The notes under the pieces were generated by a model, which saw only the letters and a list, made by a program, of their open reading frames with translations, was not told the DNA's origin and did no database searches. A stretch of 20,604 nt of DNA from Ophiothrix spiculata (taxonomy: Eukaryota; Echinodermata; Ophiuroidea; Amphilepidida; Ophiotrichidae): the NCBI GenBank assembly GCA_000969725.1, contig JXSR01S022579.1. One strand, given 5' to 3'. Positions 1 to 8,574 of this stretch are shown here, in pieces; position 1 is the first letter of the stretch; every line of letters begins with the position of its first letter. The position numbers and the translations under genes were made by a program.

Positions 1-63
1 TAGGGTAAAAAAAAAATTCACTAGAATAAGCGCAAAGGATGAACTTAGAGGTACACCAAGTCA

Positions 64-136
64 CCTCGCGCTACGCGCGAGGAATTTTTAGCGACAGAAA
101 AAAAATCGGTAGGGGGGGTAGTTGCAACCACCCCCC
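64..136. repeat. GC-rich hairpins, probable transposable-element end
   Basis: Two short inverted repeats lie side by side in otherwise AT-rich DNA. One has perfect 7-bp arms at 64-70 and 76-82 around CTACG. The other is a G-run at 113-124 pairing with CAACCACCCCCC at 125-136, with one mismatch. Homology between the A and B gene copies begins just after, at 152, so this block is specific to the left cassette. It resembles the GC-rich hAT-type element near 7.5-8.1 kb, but no terminal repeat can be assigned because the window starts here. Confidence 0.35.
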
Positions 137-213
137 TTCGTAAAACTAGGGTTAATCGAGAATTTAATTCATTGCGATACTTCTTATACTTAAGATACAT
201 TTGTTTCAGTTGG

Positions 214-219
214 TTTATT
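214..219 (-). promoter_or_regulatory. Candidate poly(A) signal for gene A
   Basis: Read on the minus strand this is AATAAA, about 215 bases past the gene A stop. The same hexamer in the same context is kept downstream of B at 12541-12546. It is the best poly(A) signal seen in the shared 3' flank. No transcript evidence is available. Confidence 0.35.
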
Positions 220-434
220 CATGGATATTTTGTACAACCTATTCTATCTACGCATACAATTCAACAGTGCATATGCAACCAAACTATTTTGTTGTACATA
301 TGTACTTCTTATTCTACACTTTTCAATTACATCTAAGCAATATGCATTATGAACAAGTAATTAAAAGTGCAATTTTTTCTTAACATCAGTCGCAATAAAG
401 GATGCCACAATTTTGAAATACCACTATAGCAGCG

Positions 435-1358
435 TCACATACAAAAATCAGCTAGTACTAGAAGGGCGATTACAAGTATAATCCCAATGGTAATACCAGC
501 ACCAAGACCAATATTAACTCCATCGTGAGGTTTTGTGACATTCTGCCATTTTTCTGTGCTGGGTGCTCGTTGTGTGATCTCTGTGATTGTTGATCTTTGA
601 GTAGGGCACGGATTGTCAGTCATATCTAATGAGAACACCGAGAAGACACATGCATATGAAACATCAGCATATATGGAGCTTTTTGACGTACATGTGAAAT
701 CTACACAATGATCATTTGCAGAAGATGTAAATGACGTCTTTAACATCGCAGTTGTAGTGACTTCTGTAACGGCTTTATTGTCAGATCTGGACCAATTATT
801 AGTGATGTCATTACCCATGCCTTGACAATACATAGTAATTTCAATTCCCGTTTCTATATTTAATGTTCCGACCCCGCTTAGATATTCTACACCTGGTGTA
901 TCAGGTACAAAACACATGGGGGATGGAAAATATTGAACAAGAAGGCTAACTGATGACGATGTAAATGGTGTAAATGCTGTCAGTGATGTTTTGTCAGTAA
1001 TGGCACAAATATAATCACCAGTGTCGGATACACTTGCTGTGTTGATTGTTAAATGCAGTTCTTGGTTCGAAGCCATGTCGACAGTGTAGTACGTGTCATT
1101 CCCAATCTCATACATTACAGTATTATCAATAAACTTCAATAAGACATCGCCTTCATATTGGATTATTATCTCATCAGTATCTGGATTGAAGTCAGGTGGT
1201 GAGCACACGAAGTTCACTTGGTCACCAACGTATGCACCGTCAGTTGAGGCAGTGAATTTCACTTGGTTAGCCCGTATTCCTATATTAACTGTTAGAAGAA
1301 GCCCGGTGCAAAGAATTACACTCCATGTAAAGAAATATTCAAATGTCCTTGGCAACAT
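435..1358 (-). CDS. Short-form two-Ig-domain type I membrane receptor (gene A)
   Basis: Not a named gene that I recognise; clearly IgSF. I start it at the ATG at 1358, which is conserved in all four copies and has A at -3. The open frame runs a few codons further upstream but without an ATG. The 307-residue product has a signal peptide (about 1-30), an Ig V-like domain with Cys52 and Cys118 in a DxGxYxC motif, and a second Ig-like domain with six cysteines (149, 178, 218, 223, 237, 251) and Trp189. A stalk (about 252-281) and a membrane segment (about 282-306) follow. Sequons are at Asn87, Asn188 and Asn273. The membrane segment has GxxxG-like spacing and an Asp at 304. Translation stops two residues after it, so the 78-residue tail of C and D is absent. 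The stop overlaps a GTATGT that could be a splice donor, so a spliced tail to the left is possible. No introns interrupt the Ig domains. Confidence 0.85.
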   Translation of the reverse strand: MLPRTFEYFFTWSVILCTGLLLTVNIGIRANQVKFTASTDGAYVGDQVNFVCSPPDFNPDTDEIIIQYEGDVLLKFIDNTVMYEIGNDTYYTVDMASNQELHLTINTASVSDTGDYICAITDKTSLTAFTPFTSSSVSLLVQYFPSPMCFVPDTPGVEYLSGVGTLNIETGIEITMYCQGMGNDITNNWSRSDNKAVTEVTTTAMLKTSFTSSANDHCVDFTCTSKSSIYADVSYACVFSVFSLDMTDNPCPTQRSTITEITQRAPSTEKWQNVTKPHDGVNIGLGAGITIGIILVIALLVLADFCM

Positions 1359-1700
1359 GTTTAGAGCAATAGTCACAATAAAAATGTAAGCTTTATGTCA
1401 AATGTTAGAAAAATATTTTTCAATCAACGATATCCAACGATTTACCGATTCAATTCATAGACACATGAACACTAAATAAAAGTGGAACACATACATTGAC
1501 AATCTTTAAAATTTTATGTACCTAAAATACGAGTAGAACAAACTTAAGAATCGTTAATTACAACATTTGTAACTATTGTTTAGACAATGAACGCTAGTTT
1601 CTCTAGGTTCAAGTCTTACCATGGGAACAGACAAAAGTTGAAAATGTCCTTAATTTGGAAACTCCATAATCATTGTTCTATAATTAATGAGACTGAACAA
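1359..1700 (-). promoter_or_regulatory. Conserved 5' flank of gene A
   Basis: This region aligns with the DNA upstream of B (14405-14760) and C (6653-7030, 7345-7410). The best-kept block is at 1605-1636 and includes CCATGGGAACAGACAAAA. The equivalents are 14694-14725 (B) and 6996-7027 (C, two changes in the core). No convincing TATA box common to all copies was found. Whether the block is a promoter element, a 5' exon or just young duplicated DNA cannot be told. Confidence 0.4.
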
Positions 1701-1941
1701 CGTAGTCTGTGGGAAAACCCGTGATTTTGGGCTTGACTACAGATTGGAGTTTGCACAATTGTTCTTGACTGATTCTTAGTCTTTGAGACCCATAGATTCC
1801 AGAACTGAATGATGCAAAATCCGCACCATTGAGCATTTTGAGAAATTCAAGATAAAACAAAATGGCTACCAAAACAAGGGGTGATATTTCAAAATTGGTC
1901 ATTTTTTTTAAAACCACACCAACATGTTCCTCTCATCATAA

Positions 1942-2456
1942 GGAAGCAGAAAAAGTATACTTTTACCTATGTATGAATAATGGTTCTGGAGTTATAGGCA
2001 AAAATGTGAAAGGTCATAACAGAGGTCACGGAACTGGCCCTATGGGAGTCCAAAATGTCAAAAGTCTCCAATTTTGTTCAGAATGGTCTCAAACTACTCG
2101 TCTTGCAAAATTGTCTGCACAAAGTAATAGTTTAAAGTGCATCAGATCAGTTTTTGCTATGGTTACAGGTCAAGGAAAACTTTGCGCTACAGCCACCAAT
2201 GCAATTGTAAATATGGACTTTGTTTTTGCCTGTTACCATGGCAACAGTTGAGCTGACACACCTCAAACTATCCCTTTGTGTAGATACTTTTGCAGGAGGA
2301 ACAATTTGAGACCAGTTTGAACAAAATCGGATAATATTGAAATTTTGGACTCCCATAGGGCCAAATTCGTGACCTCTAATATGACCTTTCACATTTTTGG
2401 CTGTAACTCCAGAACCATATTTCAGACATAGGTAAAAGTTTACTTTTTCTGCTTCC
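1942..2456. repeat. Long foldback (inverted repeat with ~230-bp arms)
   Basis: The left arm (about 1942-2171) matches the reverse complement of the right arm (about 2228-2456) along its whole length with scattered mismatches. The spacer is about 57 bp. The outer ends are GGAAGCAG and CTGCTTCC. Both arms give open frames on opposite strands, but these are mirror images of one another and the substitutions change amino acids freely, so no coding role is supported. It looks like a foldback transposable element or a hairpin-RNA source. The DNA from 1700 to 1942 holds no recognised gene. Confidence 0.75.
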
Positions 2457-2740
2457 ACATGGATGCATCGTTAATTCGTGACGAACAACTTTGTAGCATG
2501 TTTAAATACCTTATTCATACATTATTTGATATTTGATGTTATTATTTAATAACTATAGGTATAAATTTATTGGAAAACTGATTACTTTTTGAGATAAGGT
2601 AAAATATGATATTTTTAATATTCTCAATATTCGTGACCAAATAGAAAGACAAGTAAAAATGTATCTTCAATTTTCGTTTAGAAACTACTCGTGGCTAATT
2701 CTAGTAAATAGTGCCCTCAAGAACGTTGTTTGGGTGTTTG
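2457..2740. repeat. Duplicated 3'-flank segment (matches DNA downstream of gene D)
   Basis: This stretch aligns with 15342-15390 plus 16144-16380, the region just 3' of gene D; the D copy is split by an insertion. Homology begins exactly at the right edge of the foldback and ends at CAAGAACGTTGTTTGG. After that the D side runs on into D's 3' end, while this side runs into unrelated DNA. A more diverged third copy is at 3335-3480. It shows that the A-C and B-D intervals descend from one arrangement. Confidence 0.7.
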
Positions 2741-2762
2741 CAGGCTGTGGAGGTCGTGGCAA

Positions 2763-2956
2763 CCCTGGAAAAAATCGAGTACAATTATAGTACATCATTC
2801 CTGAGATGCACATTTGGAACACAATTATAGTACAATTTTAGTACAAATATAGTACAAATTTGTGTACTATAAATGTACTCAAATTGTACTTAAATGATGT
2901 TCCAAATGTGCACCTTAGGAATGTTGTACTATTTTTGTACTCGATTTTTACTAGGG
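2763..2956. mobile_element. Hairpin MITE with GTAC-rich repeats
   Basis: The whole 194-bp stretch is one inverted repeat. The termini CCCTGGAAAA and the reverse complement of its far end, CCCTAGTAAA, match through AATCGAGTACAA. The arms pair through the TTCC...CACATTTGGAAC region to a centre near 2860. Within it, AGTACAA-type words recur about every 10-16 bp. An AA flanks both sides, so a short target duplication is possible. It has no coding capacity, and the transposase family cannot be assigned. Confidence 0.65.
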
Positions 2957-5012
2957 AACTCTTACTGGTTGTTGTACGATATCGTAGCCGATCCCCGACT
3001 ACGTCATGTCCTATACCGCCTCTGGCGTAACCACTGGCTAATTCGTGTAAAATACAACTTCCGGTGTAATGAAATACAGCGTCCGTGTGACTGAAATGTC
3101 CTAGCTACTATTAATTTAACAGAACGTACTTGTACAATCATGTGCTATCAATAAATCATCGATTGAGAATTATTCCGTGTAGTTCAATTAGACCCGGACT
3201 GCTGGTTATGGGGGGACACTCAGTCTCATTACACCGGGTTGGTCACTAAAATTATTTTTGTAATCGCTAAAAAATATGATAACATTTATAAAAAGTGGGG
3301 TTCACGCGCGGATTTAGAATAAAATAATTATGTCAATTACTATAAGAACACTTTTGTAATTTTTTGAAAAAAGGTAAAAATATGATCTTTGTAATTATTT
3401 TCTTCAATACGTGAGTCACGTGACCCAATAGAGATGTACACGTACATCGTACTCTGAATTTGCGTTTTAGAGAAGAGTTCATTTGCAAAAACAGATAAAT
3501 CCACTTCTACATGTTACTCATTTCCAATCAAATCGAGGTAATAGTAATGCAATTTCCTAGGGTTTTCCACCTTTAAGGTGCGTTTACATTACATCTGGGC
3601 GTATTGGGGGTAACGACAAGCAGCGTAGACCTGCGAATTGCAGTTTTGAATTATACGCCGGTCCTCGTTAGTTAAAGTCGGTTCACGTTAGCACACGCCT
3701 CTATCATACGCAGGTTGTCGTTACTATCGGTCGCTTTCAGTTACAAGTTTTAAAATTTTGGGATGACATAGAATAAGATTTGATGTCGTTGAAATCTCGT
3801 TGGCCACCGCAACCCTCAGTTCTTTGACGTCTCCATGATCGTGTGTAGCAGTCTGTATACGTTTAGAGGTCGTCACAATATCGTTGGTACTCGTTGTCAA
3901 CAACACTTGGCGCATTGTGACGACATATTGCAGTGGGTAACGAGTTGTAACGACTTTGGGTAACGTAAGTAAACTGATGCTGGCGTATTGCAACGGTGGG
4001 TTACGATTTGTAAACGATTGTCTATATTTTAAGTCAATTTTTATCAGTGTTTTGTAGTTTTGTACAGAGTTCTTTTTATTAGAGCTGTGAGTAGGAATAA
4101 TTATACCACCCGCACAGGGTGGTTTTTGATTTAAAAATATTAAAAAAAAATCGGGTTTTTTAAAATTAAATCACGGTTGGTTTTTTTAAATTTAAATCGG
4201 ATTTTATTTGATTTTTTTAGAATTCAAAAAAACATGATCATACAAAACAGGTTTAAACTGTTTTTGAAGTGATTTTAGACCAAATACAGTTGACAAGTAT
4301 TCTTTTAAATATGTATTTTAACATTTGACAAATAATGCACTAAATAAAATGAAACAAAAGTTACAAAAATAAAAAATCTTTACATTTAGTGATTCAATTG
4401 GTGTCCACCAGGGACTGAAAAAGCTGTAAAACTAGTTGGCTTGTTCAAAGCTTTTAAAATGGAATAGATCCTAAATTCAAATTAAGATGTTTACCTTGTT
4501 ACAGGAAACAAAGGATTGTCACCTAAAGTTATGATTAGCTTCTACATGTACATATTATTGGTGCAATTTTTTATTCCGATTTGAATGACAGCCTTGCCTC
4601 TTTTCTATCTAACTAATAAGAATAGTACAACATAAATGTATGCTGAACATTTCACTTGATCTGACCATTCATTTTCAAGTTGCAAACTTTTACAGCATCT
4701 TGAAAATTCTCTATGGCTACTGTGTTGTAATTATTGCCGAGCCCCAAATGTAATCATAAAATGACACACTTTTGGATTTATCAACAAAATGCAGGCACTT
4801 TTGCATGGATGTTTTGGGGTTTGTAACATATTCCAGTCAATTATCATTATTAGCTCAAAAACTCATAACTAAAAGATTGTTAATGTTTCATAAGATGGGT
4901 TTATATTGCTAAAAATTGTGTTGTTTGGAAAATGTTTATAATTGTGTTCTTGCATCTAATGAAGATTAATTGAAAATTATTTCAAAACTGTTTCGAAAGT
5001 GCTTGTAGAGAA
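2957..5012. other. Intergenic region without recognised genes
   Basis: No convincing coding sequence on either strand. It contains a diverged copy of the 3'-flank segment (3335-3480), a patch of repeated TTGTAACGA/GGGTAACG-like words (about 3590-4015) that may be an eroded transposon, and a perfect 6-bp hairpin at 4106-4122 (CCACCC/GGGTGG). Next come A/T-rich imperfect repeats built on ATCGG plus T-runs (4125-4225). From 4260 to 5010 it is AT-rich DNA with no pattern I can name. Compared with the B-D cassette, about 2741-5389 is extra DNA. Confidence 0.5.
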
Positions 5013-5350
5013 ATGTGGATCGTCATATCGAAAGGTACCTTAATACCGGCATAGCACATTACGAAATACTGGCCATTGAAGCTAAGCATAGTCAAAAATC
5101 ATGTCCAAGGTCGAATTTCTAATTTCATCAGAAAGGTTATCATTGAAGTGTATTCTATCATATTAATCAGGTTCCAACATTCAAAACATAAGAAAAATGT
5201 ATTAAAAACCAAGCTAAAAATCCTCTCTCCATTCAAGATTTACTAAGTACAACAACTTTAAACTCGATTTTCTATAGTTTTCCGAATCAGCCCGATGCCT
5301 TTTACCAATTTGGGTGTGCAACCAAACAATAAACCAAAATAGTGCAATCA
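5013..5350 (-). mobile_element. TIR element, copy 1 (degraded), 3' of gene C
   Basis: It begins with ATGTGGATCGTCATATCGAA and is the reverse-orientation relative of the element at 17872-18317. They share the words AATTTCTAATTTCATCAGAA, ATTCTATCATATTAATCAG and CCTTTTACCAATTTGGGTGT in the same order. The far end is shortened by an internal deletion and lacks the second terminal repeat, so the end is approximate. It is non-coding and non-autonomous. Confidence 0.65.
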
Positions 5351-5461
5351 AACTTTTAATCACGCGACGATTGTTACCGTTTCTAAGAATCTTTTAAGTT
5401 AATTTTGCTGTATGATATTGTGTTTGTCACTGCCATATTAATATCAACCTTAAAATTTATC

Positions 5462-6652
5462 CTAAGGGATTACATCAATATATTCAGGATTCAAGTTTGC
5501 ATTTGGAAAGCTTGTGGAATAATAGGAGGCTCCCTGCTCATCGTTGTTTGTTATTTTGGTTGAATAATACTGTGTGTTTTGTTCCTTGTTGTTTGTTTCA
5601 ATAGATGAATAGTACTGCAATTCATTTGCATCTTGTGATTTTTGGGGCACTTCAGGGGGTTCAGGTTGAGACAGTTTTCTTTTTAAAAAGCGAGACACAC
5701 AAAAAACTACTAGTATTAGAAGGGCGATTACAAGCATAATCCCAACTGTGCTACCAACGCCTGTTGCGAGACCAATATTGAATCCATCATGGTTGTTGTG
5801 TGGCTTTGTGATATTCTGCCATTTCTCTGTGTTTGCTGCTCTTTGTGTGATCTCTGTGCTCCGTGGTCTTTGAGTGGGGCACGGATTTTCAGTCATGTCT
5901 AATGTGAACACTGATATGACACAGGCATATGAAGCATCAGAATACATGGAATCTGTTGACGTACACGCGAAATCTACACAATGATCATCAGGAGAAGATG
6001 TAAATGACAGAAACAATATGTTAATACTCCCTTTGATAACTTGGTCAACATTTTTACCATCAGATCTAAACCAATTTGTATTATCACTTGTACCTATACA
6101 AATAAAAGTTATATTGATTCCAGGATTAGCAACTAAAGTACCGGTTGACGAAGTTGGTGTAGAATATTTTACACCATCGATCATAGATGGACCAAGGCAC
6201 GTAGTTTCAAAATATTGAACCGTAAGCCTCACTGATGACGATGTTAATGCTCTCCCTGATGCTTTATTAGAAATCGCACATAAATAATCACCAGTATCGC
6301 TTACACTTGCAGCATTGATTGTTAAATGCAGTTCTTGGTTCGAAGCCATGTCGACAGTGTAGTACATATCATTACCAATCTCATACATTACAGTATTATC
6401 AATAAACTTCAACAAGACATCGCCTTCAAAGCGGATTGTTAACTCATCAGTATCTGGATCGAAGTCAGGTGGTGAGCACACGAAGTCCACTGGACCACCA
6501 ACCAATGCGACGTCAGTTGAGACAGTAAATTCCACAGCGTTAGCCTGTATTTCTACAACTTCTAATAGAAACTCTAAGTAAAGAATAACAATACATATAA
6601 CGAAATATCCATTTAAAGTTCTTGGCAACATGTTTAACGCAGAAATCACCAT
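5462..6652 (-). CDS. Long-form two-Ig-domain receptor with Tyr-repeat tail (gene C)
   Basis: IgSF receptor of 396 residues from the ATG at 6652. The ATG at 6631 (residue 8) is the one conserved in all copies and may be the true start. The layout is: signal peptide to about residue 37; Ig1 with Cys59 and Cys125 (DTGDYLC) and no Trp; Ig2 with Cys152, 185, 225, 230, 244, 258 and Trp194; stalk 259-291; membrane segment about 292-318. A basic juxtamembrane stretch (RFLKRK) and a proline patch (QPEPPEVP) follow. Residues 346-390 are three 15-residue repeats with Tyr pairs at 347/348, 362/363 and 377/378. The last Tyr, 391, sits in NPEYIDV, which is both NPxY and YxxV. These fit docking of PTB/SH2 proteins or endocytic sorting (inference). 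Sequons include Asn180 and Asn280. It is a single open frame with no introns. The Ig1 core is nearly identical in DNA to A, while the membrane region matches D. Confidence 0.9.
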   Translation of the reverse strand: MVISALNMLPRTLNGYFVICIVILYLEFLLEVVEIQANAVEFTVSTDVALVGGPVDFVCSPPDFDPDTDELTIRFEGDVLLKFIDNTVMYEIGNDMYYTVDMASNQELHLTINAASVSDTGDYLCAISNKASGRALTSSSVRLTVQYFETTCLGPSMIDGVKYSTPTSSTGTLVANPGINITFICIGTSDNTNWFRSDGKNVDQVIKGSINILFLSFTSSPDDHCVDFACTSTDSMYSDASYACVISVFTLDMTENPCPTQRPRSTEITQRAANTEKWQNITKPHNNHDGFNIGLATGVGSTVGIMLVIALLILVVFCVSRFLKRKLSQPEPPEVPQKSQDANELQYYSSIETNNKEQNTQYYSTKITNNDEQGASYYSTSFPNANLNPEYIDVIP

Positions 6653-7410
6653 ACAAATGTAAGTTTTAAATGTAAAAAGTTAGATAAGTAGATTGCAATC
6701 AACAGTTATCTACGATTTACGAAGTCAATTCATAGAAACATGAACAATTAATAAAACAGGAACATATACCTTGACCTTACTCTATTACAGTCTTTTAAAT
6801 TTTATGTTCATTGCTTCTGCCATGTTAAGCAGTAAAGGGAAATACCTGTTAAAAATCGAACAAAAGAATCGTTAACTATGACTCGCATTGTCAACTATAT
6901 TGTTCAAAGTATGAACGCTAGTCTGCATAAACACACAAATCTTGTTTATTCCCTGTTCAATGCGGGATAATTTCACAAACATTGTTGTAAGTGTTAGGTT
7001 CAAGTTTCACCACGGGAACTGACAAAAATAGAAATGATGTCAGTGGAAAAATGAACTATACTAGAAAGTTACATTAAATTGCAGAATGTTTCCCTGCATG
7101 AAGTACAATAATATTAAGCTCCATTAACAAATTATAGATTTAATAAATTCACCAATGCCAAAATAGTTAACTATAAAAAAGTAGTAAAATAAATTTAGTA
7201 ATTAGCTTATCCCAACTTGCTTTAATCCTTAGCAAAAGTATGATTACTACAATAGCTTTACTGTTAGGTTTTTTTCAACCATGGTTATCCCCTTTCAATG
7301 GAAATCTTATTTCATTGTTATATATTTGTCTTTAAGAGAAAGAGTCAAATGAATATGTCCTTGTTTTGGAAATTCCAAAATTACTTATTGTACTATAATT
7401 AATGAGTTTG
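6653..7410 (-). promoter_or_regulatory. 5' flank of gene C
   Basis: Homologous to the A and B upstream DNA, including the block at 6996-7027 (CCACGGGAACTGACAAAA) and, shared with B only, GCGGGATAATTTCACAAACA just before it. About 315 bp (7030-7345) are extra relative to A and B. The match resumes with ATGTCCTTGTTTTGGAAATT and ends near 7405. No common TATA element or transcription start can be pointed to. Confidence 0.4.
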
Positions 7411-7535
7411 AACTTTTTATAGGTTCAGAAAAAAAAGGTCTATATTGCAACGTAAGTCATGAAACCATAATTTACCTACTATCATGCTTATATCAATATA
7501 GGAGCGTACCACCGTTATTGATTTGTAAGCATTTA

Positions 7536-8161
7536 GGGGGGGGGGCAGGGGGCGTGGGCCGGGGCCGGGGCCCCATTTCATTAAAAAAGAGCCCGTCGGT
7601 AAGTTGAGCCGACCGGCCGTAGGCCGGGCGGCGATACCACATAAACAGTCCATCGGTCCAGGCCGTAGGCCGCCTGTCAATGTCGGTTTCTGCAAAACGT
7701 ACCTCATATAGATGATTTTCACAGCATTTTGGCACCATTATAACTACATAAATACAAAAATGTTTTAATTAGCCTTCCTGCAGTGTGTCAAATAGCTAAA
7801 AACAAGGAGCTTCCAGGGGCTTCGCACCCTGGACCCCTGGACCCCACCCGTTATTCGCTCGACTCACTTCATTCGCTCCGCTCGCATGGTCAATACGATT
7901 CTGTCGTTTCGTCTCCATATTGTGGCCCCACCACTCAGTGGCGTAGCCAGGTTTTTGAAACTGGGGGGGGGGGGGCCACAATATGAAGATTAACCGACAG
8001 AATTGTATTGAGTGCTGTATCGCCGCCCGGCCTGCGGCCGGTCGGCTCAACTTTACCGACGGACGCCTTTTTTAACCGACGAATTGGTCATTAATGGGGG
8101 GGCCGGCCCCCCCTCTAGCTACGCCACTGCCACCACTTCCGAAATCCTGGCTACGCCACTG
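7536..8161 (-). mobile_element. hAT-type non-autonomous element, outer copy (left end lost)
   Basis: On the minus strand it begins CAGTGGCGTAGCCAGGATTT at 8161, a typical CAGNG hAT-like terminus. It continues through GGGCCACAATATG and a GC-rich middle to the run of G at 7536. It is interrupted by a second copy of the same family at 7936-8129. The two share the GGGCCACAATATG block and a GC-rich module (about 7590-7645 here, about 8010-8070 in the inner copy), which lie as an inverted pair. The expected second terminus is absent at the left edge. Open frames here are GC-rich noise. Confidence 0.7.
7936..8129 (+). mobile_element. hAT-type MITE with perfect 8-bp target duplication, nested
   Basis: It starts CAGTGGCGTAGCCAGG and ends CTAGCTACGCCACTG (TIRs). 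It is flanked on both sides by CCACCACT (7928-7935 and 8130-8137), an exact 8-bp target-site duplication as hAT transposases make. It is 194 bp long with no coding capacity. The site lies inside an older relative of the same family. The exact duplication and intact ends suggest a fairly recent insertion. Confidence 0.85.
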
Positions 8162-8574
8162 ATAACTTCCTTCACTATAATACGTTTTCATATACATGGT
8201 AAATGTATGTAAGTTCACACATACCAGGTGTCCCCAAAAATGGTTACATGTAGAAAAATGACCGTGTACAAAAACTCTAGTAGGTGGAGAAACGAAATTT
8301 TGCTTAATTTATATTGCAACCCTCTGCTAGATACTCGTAAAATGTTGATATCACAGCATTATAGTTTGCAACAAAGGTAGACACCTACGGTGTGTCAGAA
8401 ACGCATTTGTTCAAAATTCAACAAAATAATAAACACACATGGATATTGTAATATTCTAATGTGCATTTGTTTCTTACTGATTGTGAAGAAGCAGACTTTA
8501 TAAGGATTTAAAATAGATTTCTTGATGACAGGTTTTATCCTATTCACAATATACAAATAGTCAATGATTGCAAT
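8162..8574. other. Intergenic; possible mariner-like terminus
   Basis: CAGGTGTCCCCAAAAATGG at 8225-8243 resembles the CAGGGTGTCCCAAAA ends common in Tc1/mariner-type elements, but no partner terminus was found. The rest leads into the 3' untranslated part of the retrotransposon that ends its coding frame at 8575. No gene is supported. Confidence 0.3.

Larger units (their letters stand above)
152..1700. repeat. Segmental duplication unit, copy 1 (gene A with flanks)
   Basis: This stretch aligns colinearly with 12479-15070. The shared sequence begins at TTAATCGAG (152 and 12479), continues through the 3' flank, the coding region and about 340 bp of upstream DNA, and fades near 1700 and 15065. 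The right-hand copy differs mainly by two later insertions, at 12999-13693 and 14775-15039. Because non-coding flanks are shared, this was a DNA-level duplication and not two separate retrocopies. Confidence 0.85.

Noticed and set aside
1359-1376. Extra N-terminal codons for gene A (and for B up to 14449)
   Set aside because: These would need GTG or TTG starts, not expected in an animal gene; the ATG conserved in all four copies is preferred.
1093-1389. Plus-strand open frame of 98 codons, with similar ones at 14139-14435, 6018-6218, 17030-17248 and 17318-17611
   Set aside because: They lie antisense to the Ig1 or Ig2 coding regions of the receptor genes and recur only because the genes are copies of one another.
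1684-1917. Minus-strand frame of 77 codons with a hydrophobic start that could pass for a signal peptide
   Set aside because: It has no Ig or other domain, no counterpart in the B or C flanks, and lies in repeat-like DNA next to the foldback.
1862-2458. Two opposed open frames with similar peptides (1862-2251 plus, 2147-2458 minus)
   Set aside because: They are the two arms of the foldback read outward; substitutions between them are as common at amino-acid-changing sites as elsewhere, so no coding constraint is visible.
4106-4130. Hairpin plus T-run resembling a rho-independent terminator
   Set aside because: The window is clearly eukaryotic, and the T-run belongs to a longer A/T-rich repeat patch.
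7417-8212. Several overlapping GC-rich open frames on both strands
   Set aside because: They fall inside the hAT-type elements and mirror each other through the inverted GC-rich module.
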